Assembly: GCA_002422315.1 (NCBI GenBank)
Contig: DIUJ01000019.1
Coordinates: forward strand, 50,819 to 114,818
DNA: 64,000 nt
Direction of reading: 5' to 3'
Origin: Bacteroidetes bacterium UBA6161
Lineage (GTDB): Bacteria; Bacteroidota; Bacteroidia; NS11-12g; UBA955
The translations under genes were made by a program, and so were the position numbers. Shown here in pieces: positions 25,768-33,968 of this stretch. Under the pieces are notes generated by a model. The model saw nothing but the letters and a program-made list of their open reading frames with translations. It searched no databases and was not told the origin of the DNA. Position 1 is the stretch's first letter; each line of letters starts with the position of its first letter.

Positions 25768-26337
25768 ATGCAAAAACTCCCATCTATTCATCTCACCTCA
25801 GCATCTCCTAGGCGAAGAGAAATTTTTACTAACGCTGGTTTTGAGGTTACTTTTAGTAGTCCAAACGTAGAGGAATCTTTTGATCCAGCTCTTTTGCCAA
25901 AAGAAATTCCCCTAATGTTAGCTCAAAAAAAATTACGCGCTTTTACACAGTCTACTAACAAGGATATAGTGGTAGCGGCAGATACTATAGTGTGTATAGG
26001 CAATACTGTTCTAAATAAGCCTGAAAGCGAAGAGGAAGCCAAAAACATGCTAGATTTATTAAGTGGCAGAACACATACAGTATATACTGGTGTATGCTTT
26101 AAAATAAACAATAAAGAACATTCTTTTGTAGAAGAAACCAAAGTATCCTTCAATATATTAACACAAAACTTTATTCTGGCTTATATCCATGACTGTAAGC
26201 CTTTTGACAAAGCTGGTTCCTATGGCATACAAGACAGAATGGGATTGCTTGGCGTTTCAAAAATAGAAGGATGTTATTACAATGTAATGGGTTTCCCCAT
26301 TTCTAGATTCTACCAAGAAATAAAAGCAATTTTATAA
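25768..26337 (+). CDS. maf: Maf-family nucleoside triphosphate pyrophosphatase
   Basis: The 189-residue protein hydrolyses non-canonical or excess dNTP/UTP/CTP to monophosphates. The family signature LTSASPRRREIFTNAGF is at the N-terminus. VVAADTIVCIGNTVLNKP and SGRTHTVYTGVC mark the active site. The KAGSYGIQDRMG segment near the C-terminus is typical of the YhdE-like subgroup. It is 3 bp downstream of rocD. Confidence 0.93.
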   Translation: MQKLPSIHLTSASPRRREIFTNAGFEVTFSSPNVEESFDPALLPKEIPLMLAQKKLRAFTQSTNKDIVVAADTIVCIGNTVLNKPESEEEAKNMLDLLSGRTHTVYTGVCFKINNKEHSFVEETKVSFNILTQNFILAYIHDCKPFDKAGSYGIQDRMGLLGVSKIEGCYYNVMGFPISRFYQEIKAIL

Positions 26338-26369
26338 AACTTTTAAACAAGAAAATAGTTATACAATTT

Positions 26370-27146
26370 ATGCTACAATATAAAACGATGTACCAAGACA
26401 TTCAAGAAGCTATAACCCTAGAAAGAAATGAAATTATAAATCACGGGTTATACTCAGAGATAAAAACATTAGAAGACTTAAAACACTTTTCACAGCACCA
26501 TATATTTGCTGTTTGGGATTTTATGTCGCTATTAAAATCGCTTCAAATAGAACTAACATGCACCAACTTACCATGGTATCCAAAAGGGAGCGCAAACACT
26601 CGATATTTAATAAATGAAATTGTAACTGGAGAAGAATCTGATGTAAATAGGGTTGGCGAAAGAATGAGCCACTTTGAAATGTATCTAGAAGCCATGCATA
26701 AACTTGGGTCAGACACAACAGAAATAAAGAAACTTCTTGCAGCCGTAGAAAATAATATGCTTATTGAAAATGCTATTGGAGATCTAAATATAGCACAAGA
26801 AGTTAAAGACTTCTTAAGTTTCACCTTTGATATTGTTTACAACAAGCCTGCTCATGTAAAGGCAGCAGTTTTTACATTTGGTAGAGAAGACCTAATACCT
26901 GATATGTTTATTGAAATGGTAAGTGACCTTAAAAAAACATTCACTTCAGAAGTTGAAGATTTTATGTACTACTTTGAGAGGCATATAGAGGTAGATGGAG
27001 ACCACCATAGCAAGCTGGCAATAGAAATGGTAAAAGAATTATGTGGTGAAGACCAAAATAAATGGGAGGAAGCCAAAATTGCTTCTGTGGAATCGCTAAA
27101 AAGAAGAAAAGGACTTTGGGATGCTGCATTAAGATCCATACAATAG
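26370..27146 (+). CDS. DUF3050 protein (heme-oxygenase-like fold)
   Basis: The 258-residue protein matches the DUF3050 family: QHHIFAVWDFMSLLKSLQ, PWYPKGSANTRYLINEIVTGEE, and VEDFMYYFERHIEVDGDHHSKLA. The His/Glu-rich helices (HHIFAVWD, EDFMYYFERHIE, DGDHH) fit an all-helical, possibly diiron, heme-oxygenase-like enzyme, but no reaction is known. Translation may begin at 26370 or at the ATG six codons later (26388). The Tat-signal pirin gene follows 4 bp after its stop, so both may act in one pathway. Confidence 0.85.
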   Translation: MLQYKTMYQDIQEAITLERNEIINHGLYSEIKTLEDLKHFSQHHIFAVWDFMSLLKSLQIELTCTNLPWYPKGSANTRYLINEIVTGEESDVNRVGERMSHFEMYLEAMHKLGSDTTEIKKLLAAVENNMLIENAIGDLNIAQEVKDFLSFTFDIVYNKPAHVKAAVFTFGREDLIPDMFIEMVSDLKKTFTSEVEDFMYYFERHIEVDGDHHSKLAIEMVKELCGEDQNKWEEAKIASVESLKRRKGLWDAALRSIQ

Positions 27147-27150
27147 CTCT

Positions 27151-28272
27151 ATGAAAAAGGACAGAAGAAGTTTTTTAACCAAACTTGGCTTAGGTATAAC
27201 TGGTGCTTTAAGCATGCCGCTAGATGGGTTAGCAAAAATTACAGGTTTGCAAAATAACCCTATAAAAAGCATAAAACCACTTGGTTTCCAATGGGAAACT
27301 TCTGATCCCTTTTTATTTTGTGCCCACCACGAAGATAGTTTTCCAAAAGGCAACGATGAATTAGGCCCTGCTGATTCTCTAAAAGGTAGACACATGGGCA
27401 ACGATTTTATTATAAAAGATGGCTACAGAATGTACCATGGCAAAAAGGTACCTGGTTTCCCAGGGCATCCACATAGAGGATTTGAGACTATAACTATAGT
27501 AAGAAAAGGAATAGTAGACCATGCTGACTCCATTGGGGCTGCTGGAAGATACGGAAATGGAGATGTACAATGGATGACAGCCGGGAAAGGAGTTCAGCAT
27601 TCCGAAATGTTCCCTCTGCTTAGCAAAGAAAAAGAAAATCCCCTTGAACTTTTTCAAATTTGGCTAAATCTTCCTAAAAAAAACAAAATGGTGGAGCCTC
27701 ATTTTAAAATGTTTTGGAAAGAAGAACTGCCAATGTACCACTACAAAGATGGAAAAGGACTTAAAACACAAATTGAAATCATTGCTGGCACCTTCAAAAA
27801 TGTAAAAGCAATGGATCCTCCTCCAGACTCATGGGCTGCAGATAAAAACAATCACTTGGCTGTTTGGAATATTTTGATGGACGAAAACTCCAACATAAAA
27901 CTCCCCGCTGCTGCAGCGGGTATAAATAGAACCCTTTATTTCTACCTAGGAGAAAATATACGCATAGAAGACAAGGAAGTAAAGGCATACCATGCCATAG
28001 AAGTAGAAGCAAACAAGGAAATTAACATTCAAAATGGTGGGGAAAAAGCTGGTATTCTGTTGTTGCAAGGCAAACCTATTGGGGAAACCGTAATGCAATA
28101 TGGGCCATTTGTAATGAATAGTAAAGAAGAGATTCAGCAAGCTTTTGAAGACTACCAAAATACCAAATTTGGTGGCTGGCCATGGCCCAAACTAGATCAA
28201 GTACATGCATCTTCGGAGGGAAGGTTTGCGATACATGCAAATGGAAAAAAAGAAGTTAAAGGCAAAATATAA
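27151..28272 (+). CDS. Pirin-family protein with twin-arginine signal
   Basis: The 373-residue protein opens with KKDRRSFLTKLGLGITGALS, a twin-arginine (Tat) export signal with the RRxFL core. Next comes a bicupin pirin domain. The N-terminal cupin carries the metal-binding HPHRGFETITIV and the later GKGVQHSEMF (His and Glu ligands). The second cupin is less conserved. Most pirins are cytoplasmic quercetinase-like or regulatory proteins, so predicted export as a folded metalloprotein is unusual. It lies 4 bp after the DUF3050 gene. Confidence 0.88.
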   Translation: MKKDRRSFLTKLGLGITGALSMPLDGLAKITGLQNNPIKSIKPLGFQWETSDPFLFCAHHEDSFPKGNDELGPADSLKGRHMGNDFIIKDGYRMYHGKKVPGFPGHPHRGFETITIVRKGIVDHADSIGAAGRYGNGDVQWMTAGKGVQHSEMFPLLSKEKENPLELFQIWLNLPKKNKMVEPHFKMFWKEELPMYHYKDGKGLKTQIEIIAGTFKNVKAMDPPPDSWAADKNNHLAVWNILMDENSNIKLPAAAAGINRTLYFYLGENIRIEDKEVKAYHAIEVEANKEINIQNGGEKAGILLLQGKPIGETVMQYGPFVMNSKEEIQQAFEDYQNTKFGGWPWPKLDQVHASSEGRFAIHANGKKEVKGKI

Positions 28273-28333
28273 TCGGCATATTCAGAATGTTTAAAAGGCT
28301 GAAAAAATTATTCAAATAAACCAATTTAGATGT

Positions 28334-28341
28334 TAATTTTG
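28334..28341 (+). promoter_or_regulatory. -7 element of guaA
   Basis: TAATTTTG (28334-28341), matching TAnnTTTG, ends 19 bp before the guaA ATG. The -33 element is not evident. Confidence 0.5.
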
Positions 28342-28360
28342 CGCATTCAGAATAAATTAG

Positions 28361-29887
28361 ATGCATCAAAAAATTTTAATCCTAGACTTTGGCTCACAAT
28401 ATACTCAACTTATTGCAAGAAGAATAAGAGAACTAAATGTATACTGCGAAATACACCCATACAACCACTACCCTAGTTTAGATCCTGATACTATAGGAAT
28501 AATCTTATCTGGCAGTCCTGCTTCTGTTCATGAAGAGGGTTCGCCACGTATAAATTTAGAAGAATTCACATCCCATGCACCTGTGTTAGGAATATGCTAT
28601 GGAGCACAACTTATTACACATCTTAGCCAAGGTATTGTAAGCAGAAGTGCCCATAGGGAATATGGAAGAGCGACCTTAAAACCAGAAACCAATTGCGAGC
28701 TTTTCCGTGGATTATCTGGCGCTAGCCAAGTATGGATGTCGCATGGAGACACTATTACCCAACTACCAGAAAATCTTGAAATTATAGCCCATACCGACTC
28801 TATTCCTGTTGCAGGATTTAGGGTTAAAGGAAAACAAATATATGGCATTCAATTCCATCCAGAAGTGACTCACAGCTTGGAGGGCAAACAACTTTTAGGT
28901 AATTTTTTATTTGATATTTGTGGCTGTAAAGGAGACTGGACCCCCTTAAACTTTATAGAAGAAACTGTAAATCAAATAAAGGAAACTTGTGGTAACCAAA
29001 AAGTTGTTTTGGGTCTTTCGGGTGGCGTAGACTCTAGCGTGGCAGCGCTTTTGATTTCTAAAGCTATTGGTTCAAACCTTCACTGTATTTTTATAAACAA
29101 TGGTTTGCTTAGAAAGAATGAATTTGAAGAGGTCTTAGAAGCATATAAGCAATTAGATTTAAATGTAAAAGGTGTAGATTCAAGTGAGCTATTTTACAAA
29201 GAACTAGAAGGGAAAACTGACCCCGAAGAAAAAAGAAAAACTATTGGCAGGGTGTTTGTAGAGGTTTTTGATGTGGAAGCTAAGAAAATAGAGGATGCAA
29301 AATGGTTGGCACAAGGAACCATCTATCCAGATGTGATAGAATCGGTATCTGTAAACGGACCTTCTGCTACCATTAAATCACATCACAATGTTGGAGGGTT
29401 ACCTGAAAAAATGAACCTAAAAATATTGGAACCACTCCGTAACTTATTTAAAGATGAGGTTAGAAGGGTGGGTAAAGAACTAGAACTACCTAATGAGATT
29501 TTGGGCCGACATCCTTTCCCAGGACCTGGACTAGCAATTAGAATTCTTGGAGAAATAACTAAAGAAAAAGTAAGAATACTGCAACAAGCGGATGCCATTT
29601 TTATTGACACTTTAAAAGAAAAGGGATGGTATGATAAAATTTGGCAAGCAGGTACCATTTTCTTGCCAGTGCAAAGTGTTGGGGTAATGGGCGATGAGAG
29701 AACTTATGAAAATGCAGTGTGCTTAAGAGCAGTTACTTCTGTAGATGGTATGACGGCAGACTGGGTTCATATACCTTATGAAATTCTGGGCGAAATATCC
29801 AATAAAATAATTAACAATACCAAAGGAATAAACAGAGTAGTATATGATATTAGTTCGAAACCTCCTGCAACAATTGAATGGGAATAA
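28361..29887 (+). CDS. guaA: GMP synthase (glutamine-hydrolysing)
   Basis: The 508-residue enzyme aminates XMP to GMP. The N-terminal class I glutamine amidotransferase has nucleophile Cys79 in GICYGAQL and the His/Glu of FHPEVTHS (about residue 166). The ATP-pyrophosphatase domain has the P-loop GLSGGVDSSVAALL (about 220). The C-terminal dimerisation domain has GRHPFPGPGLAIRILGE and ends in the canonical KPPATIEWE. Its last 44 bases overlap the start of the next gene. Confidence 0.98.
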   Translation: MHQKILILDFGSQYTQLIARRIRELNVYCEIHPYNHYPSLDPDTIGIILSGSPASVHEEGSPRINLEEFTSHAPVLGICYGAQLITHLSQGIVSRSAHREYGRATLKPETNCELFRGLSGASQVWMSHGDTITQLPENLEIIAHTDSIPVAGFRVKGKQIYGIQFHPEVTHSLEGKQLLGNFLFDICGCKGDWTPLNFIEETVNQIKETCGNQKVVLGLSGGVDSSVAALLISKAIGSNLHCIFINNGLLRKNEFEEVLEAYKQLDLNVKGVDSSELFYKELEGKTDPEEKRKTIGRVFVEVFDVEAKKIEDAKWLAQGTIYPDVIESVSVNGPSATIKSHHNVGGLPEKMNLKILEPLRNLFKDEVRRVGKELELPNEILGRHPFPGPGLAIRILGEITKEKVRILQQADAIFIDTLKEKGWYDKIWQAGTIFLPVQSVGVMGDERTYENAVCLRAVTSVDGMTADWVHIPYEILGEISNKIINNTKGINRVVYDISSKPPATIEWE

Positions 29888-31088
29888 ACTTTTGTTTTTT
29901 TCGTTAACTTTAAGCCTCTTTGTGTCTTGCGCTAGCATTTTTGTAAATACTAACAACAACACAAAGCATGAAGAAACTACTAACGATTTTGAAGTAAATA
30001 GTAAAAAACAAGAAGCCCAAGAGCCTATTCTATTTCTTGATAAAGTTATTCATGCACCTGTTCAAAGAGATGAAAAAATAAAAGTTGCAATTTTATTACC
30101 ATTTAATATAGGGAAAAGCGCTGCTTATTCCTCTATTAGAGAAACTGTTTTAGAATACTACGAAGGATTTGAGCTTGCTTTGGAAGAACTAAGTAAAGAA
30201 GGTAGCGAAATAGAAGTAGAGGTTTTTGATACAAAATCAGATAGCTCAGAAGTAGCATTTATACTTACTAAACCATTCTTGAAAAACTGCAACATTATTG
30301 TTGGTCCTATATTCGACCATGAAATTAGTCAAGTAGAAAATTTTTGTTCTGTTTATAACATCCAATATGTAAATCCACTTAGGAACTACATTAAAAAAAC
30401 AAGAACATCTATTCCTGTATTTAATCCAATTGCAGCAGACTCCAACAAGCACTATTTCGCAGCTTTAAAACTTATAGAATTGTATCCAAAGCATCAGTTT
30501 ATCCTTGTAAATGATAATACTACTCAAGGATTTGCTGCCCGTAAAGGGTATCAAAAAGCTTTTTCAGATGCAAATATTTCATTGAAATACATGAGCCCAG
30601 ATGAATTAAAAACAAGTCTGATAAGCAATGTGGAAACAACAGTTATTGCTCCTGTAACATCTGAGTTAAATGTAAGAAAAGTATTAAATGCAGGTGCCGG
30701 AAAAAAAGAGACCCAAATTTTAGGCTTAGAAGAATGGTTCGATTTCCCTATTATCCCATTTGATTTATGGAATAAAAACAACCTTTTATTTTTTAACAAT
30801 TACCAATTGGAGACAGAAAACCCGGAAAAAATACAATTTGAACAAAACTACCATAATAAATACAATACCAATGCAGGTAAATATGCTTATATTGGTTACG
30901 ATCAAGCCCGTTTTTTCATAGGTGCTCTTTGTACATTTGGTTTAGAATCGTATTCCTACATACAAAATAAAAACTTCCCCATGATTCACAATAATTTCAA
31001 TTTTAAAAACATGGGCAACAATGTATTTGAAAATAGTTCCGTGAATTTATTGAAGCTTGTAGATTTTGAATTAGTAAAAATTAAATAA
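29844..31088 (+). CDS. Periplasmic-binding-protein-like lipoprotein
   Basis: The 414-residue protein has an N-terminal lipoprotein signal: NKLLFFSLTLSLFVSC, with Cys29 as the predicted lipidation site. From about residue 75 it resembles the type I periplasmic binding fold (KVAILLPFNI, NIIVGPIFDHEI, FILVNDNTTQGFAARKGYQKAF). That fold is common in Bacteroidota envelope lipoproteins not tied to a transporter. No ligand can be named. The ATG at 29844 lies 44 bases inside guaA; no later ATG keeps the signal. rsmB starts directly after its stop codon. Confidence 0.75.
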   Translation: MILVRNLLQQLNGNKLLFFSLTLSLFVSCASIFVNTNNNTKHEETTNDFEVNSKKQEAQEPILFLDKVIHAPVQRDEKIKVAILLPFNIGKSAAYSSIRETVLEYYEGFELALEELSKEGSEIEVEVFDTKSDSSEVAFILTKPFLKNCNIIVGPIFDHEISQVENFCSVYNIQYVNPLRNYIKKTRTSIPVFNPIAADSNKHYFAALKLIELYPKHQFILVNDNTTQGFAARKGYQKAFSDANISLKYMSPDELKTSLISNVETTVIAPVTSELNVRKVLNAGAGKKETQILGLEEWFDFPIIPFDLWNKNNLLFFNNYQLETENPEKIQFEQNYHNKYNTNAGKYAYIGYDQARFFIGALCTFGLESYSYIQNKNFPMIHNNFNFKNMGNNVFENSSVNLLKLVDFELVKIK

Positions 31089-32240
31089 GTGACAGATTAT
31101 TTACTAAAACACATACAAACAGCACATAATTTAATTGCTAATTACTCCCATAAAACTCCATTTGCGAACTATTTGAGCGGCTACTTTGCAGAGAATAAAA
31201 AATATGGTAGCAAAGATAGAAGAAACATAAGAGAAGCTTGTTATGCTTACTTTCGTTGGGGGCTTTCCTTAGAAAAAATTGACATTGAAAATAAGATTAA
31301 ATTATTTCTATGGGCCACTGGAAGATTAGAAGAAAAAGAAATCCATGCCATATTTAATCATAAGCCATCAAACAAATCGGCTAAGGATATCTTAAATTAC
31401 TTTGGGGAATTGCCGCAAAACATTTTTCCTTGTAATAGTCAGGTATCAAAAGAAATACAAATAGAAGACTTTAGTATATCCCATTTACAAAAACCAAAAG
31501 TGTTTTTTAGGATTCTTAAGACCAGCGCCTTTCCTATACTCAAAGACATAGAATATAGTGAAGTGGAGAAAGGCGTATATGCTACAACTCCGGAAACCCA
31601 ACTTCAAACCTTGATTGCTAAAGGAATGATTCAAATTCAAGACTTTGCATCTCAAGAAATATGTAAACTTATAGAATCAAAAGGAATAATCTGGGATATA
31701 TGTGCCGGTGCAGGTGGTAAAAGCATACACTTGGCCACTACTCTACCCCATTGTAAAATTATAGTTTCAGATATTAGGAAAAGCATACTAGAAAACTTGA
31801 ATGAAAGGTCCTCCAATCTGTTACAGATTCAATTTTTTAGTTCTGTTTTGGATTTAAGTAAAAATGTACAAAAGCTGGAATTTAAGAAAAATAAAGAAAC
31901 ACAAACTTTCCAATACGAAGAGATAGACACTATACTTGCAGATGTGCCCTGCACAGGGAGTGGAACATGGAGAAGAACTCCAGAAAACCTTAGGAATATG
32001 GATTCGAGAAAAATTTCAAGTTATGCAGAGCTACAAATTAATATAGTTAAAAATGCAATTCCTTTCCTAAAAAAAGGGGGTAAGTTATTTTATATTACTT
32101 GTTCTGTATATGCAGAAGAGAACGAAGAAAATGTAAAAATAATTGAAAAAATGGGCTTTGAATTATTGAGGAGTCAATACATAAATAAACAAAAAGAAGG
32201 GGGCGATGTCCTTTATTTTGCGGAACTACTTAAAAAATAA
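31089..32240 (+). CDS. RsmB/NOP-type rRNA m5C methyltransferase
   Basis: The 383-residue SAM-dependent methyltransferase starts at GTG 31089, immediately after the previous stop. The SAM-binding motif I is WDICAGAGGKSIHLAT. Motif IV, ADVPCTGSGTWRRTP, and motif VI, YITCSVYAEENEENV, contribute the two cysteines used in m5C chemistry. The N-terminal region (about 1-130) is the RNA-binding extension of RsmB-like enzymes. The specific target base in 16S rRNA cannot be assigned with certainty. Confidence 0.9.
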   Translation: MTDYLLKHIQTAHNLIANYSHKTPFANYLSGYFAENKKYGSKDRRNIREACYAYFRWGLSLEKIDIENKIKLFLWATGRLEEKEIHAIFNHKPSNKSAKDILNYFGELPQNIFPCNSQVSKEIQIEDFSISHLQKPKVFFRILKTSAFPILKDIEYSEVEKGVYATTPETQLQTLIAKGMIQIQDFASQEICKLIESKGIIWDICAGAGGKSIHLATTLPHCKIIVSDIRKSILENLNERSSNLLQIQFFSSVLDLSKNVQKLEFKKNKETQTFQYEEIDTILADVPCTGSGTWRRTPENLRNMDSRKISSYAELQINIVKNAIPFLKKGGKLFYITCSVYAEENEENVKIIEKMGFELLRSQYINKQKEGGDVLYFAELLKK

Positions 32241-32304
32241 GTTTAGATTTTTTTGCCATTCGTAAAGTCTTGAAAAATTATGTTCCAAAAGCAAGTTAAA
32301 ACCT

Positions 32305-32312
32305 TATTTTTG
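32305..32312 (+). promoter_or_regulatory. -7 element of the gldA-gldF-gldG operon
   Basis: TATTTTTG (32305-32312) matches TAnnTTTG and ends 10 bp before the gldA ATG. The only nearby TTG is 32 bp upstream, too far, so the -33 element is unassigned. Confidence 0.45.
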
Positions 32313-32322
32313 CAGCTATAAC

Positions 32323-33246
32323 ATGTCAATACAAGTTAACAATCTAAGTAAAAACTATGGTACTCAAAAGGCCATAGATTCTATTAATTTTGAAATTCCT
32401 GCAGGACAAATTGTAGGATTTTTAGGACCCAACGGTGCTGGGAAAAGTACGACCATGAAAATCCTAACAGGTTTTATTCCACCTTCGTCTGGTTCTGCTA
32501 GCATTTGTGGAATAGATGTAGAAGAAAACCCGTTGAAAACAAAAGGCCTTATTGGGTATTTGCCGGAACATAACCCCTTGTATTTGGATATGTATGTAAA
32601 AGAATATCTGAATTTTATGGCAGAAATTCAAGGTGTAAAAAAAATCAAACAAAGAACTTCTGAGATAATTGAGATAACAGGACTGCAACTAGAAAAAAGA
32701 AAAAAAATAGGCCAACTTTCTAAAGGATATAGACAAAGAGTAGGTCTTGCTCAAGCTTTGATACATGACCCACAAGTGCTTATATTAGATGAGCCTACAA
32801 GTGGTTTTGACCCCAATCAGTTATCCGATATTAGAGAGCTAATTAAGAAAATAGGTAAAGAAAAAACGGTTCTTCTCTCTACCCATATTATGCAGGAAGT
32901 TGAAGCAATTTGTGAACGAGTAATTGTTATAGACCTTGGTAAAATTGTTGTAGATGCTAAAACAACTGAAATAGGACAATCTAACTCTAAAGAAATTGTT
33001 ATTCATGTAGAATTCTCTGAAAATATAAATCCAAATACAATGAAAGAGTATGCAGAAATTATTTCATTTGAACCCAATGAAAACAGCAAAAAATTCAAGG
33101 TAAAAACAGCGAATAGCACTGCTTGTAAAATTGCTTTAAACAAAATAGCTGCAAATCACAACGCATATATTTTGGAACAAAACGAAGAAAAACAAAGCCT
33201 AGAACAAATATTCAAATCTTTAACACACCATGTTCACCATATTTAA
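32323..33246 (+). CDS. gldA: Gliding-motility ABC transporter ATPase GldA
   Basis: This 307-residue ATPase has Walker A GPNGAGKST at residues 35-43. The signature LSKGYRQRVGLAQAL (about 135) and Walker B VLILDEPTSGFDPNQ (about 153) follow, as does the H-loop STHIMQE. The C-terminal extension fits GldA. Identity rests on family resemblance together with gldF and gldG directly downstream; the stop overlaps the gldF start by 17 bases. In Flavobacterium johnsoniae GldA, GldF and GldG are reported to form an ABC transporter required for gliding, with unknown cargo. Confidence 0.93.
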   Translation: MSIQVNNLSKNYGTQKAIDSINFEIPAGQIVGFLGPNGAGKSTTMKILTGFIPPSSGSASICGIDVEENPLKTKGLIGYLPEHNPLYLDMYVKEYLNFMAEIQGVKKIKQRTSEIIEITGLQLEKRKKIGQLSKGYRQRVGLAQALIHDPQVLILDEPTSGFDPNQLSDIRELIKKIGKEKTVLLSTHIMQEVEAICERVIVIDLGKIVVDAKTTEIGQSNSKEIVIHVEFSENINPNTMKEYAEIISFEPNENSKKFKVKTANSTACKIALNKIAANHNAYILEQNEEKQSLEQIFKSLTHHVHHI

Positions 33247-33964
33247 AAAAGAAATTAGAAGTTTTTTAAGTTCCCTTATCGCCTATATGACCATAGCTGT
33301 ATTTCTATTGGTTACAGGCCTCTTTACATGGATATTTAAAGAAACTAGCGTACCAGCAAGCGGGTATGCAAACCTAGACCCCTTATTTGCTCTAGCCCCA
33401 TGGATATTTATATTTCTAGTTTCTGCAATTACTATGCGTTCTTTTTCCGAAGAAAAAAAAGCAGGAACTATAGAAACTCTTACTACTAAAGCAGTTTCTG
33501 ACCTAGGAATTATTTTGGCTAAATATTTAGCAAACCTAACTCTTGTAGTTTTTGCAATACTCCCCACACTTATCTATTACTATTCTGTAAATAAACTGGC
33601 AATAAATCCAGAAGAAACTGGGATTGACAGAGGAGCTACATTAGGTTCGTATATTGGCTTGGTTCTTCTAGGTGCAGTATATGTAGCAATAGGAACTTTT
33701 GCCTCTGCGGTAAGCGAAAATCAAATTGTATCTTTTTTACTTTCCATGTTCCTTTGTTTTATATTCTTTATAGCATTCGATTTCTTCTCAGAAATACCCC
33801 TCATAAAAAGTACCGAACTTACCACTGAATGGCTTGGTATTAACTTTCATTATCGCTCCATAAGCAAAGGGATCTTAGATACACGAGACATCGTTTATTT
33901 TTTAAGTCTGAGTACTTTATTCTTAGGACTTACAAAATTTGTTTTTAGTAGTAGAAAATGGTAA
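33230..33964 (+). CDS. gldF: Gliding-motility ABC transporter permease GldF
   Basis: The 244-residue inner-membrane protein has about six hydrophobic helices. The N-terminus MFTIFKKEIRSFLSSLIAY is typical of ABC-2 type permeases, as are the conserved MRSFSEEKKAGTIETL motif and the GLVLLGAVYVAIGTFASA segment. It is co-translated with gldA (17-base overlap) and gldG, whose ATG is four bases after this stop. It forms the membrane channel of the GldAFG transporter. Confidence 0.93.
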   Translation: MFTIFKKEIRSFLSSLIAYMTIAVFLLVTGLFTWIFKETSVPASGYANLDPLFALAPWIFIFLVSAITMRSFSEEKKAGTIETLTTKAVSDLGIILAKYLANLTLVVFAILPTLIYYYSVNKLAINPEETGIDRGATLGSYIGLVLLGAVYVAIGTFASAVSENQIVSFLLSMFLCFIFFIAFDFFSEIPLIKSTELTTEWLGINFHYRSISKGILDTRDIVYFLSLSTLFLGLTKFVFSSRKW

Positions 33965-33968
33965 TAGC

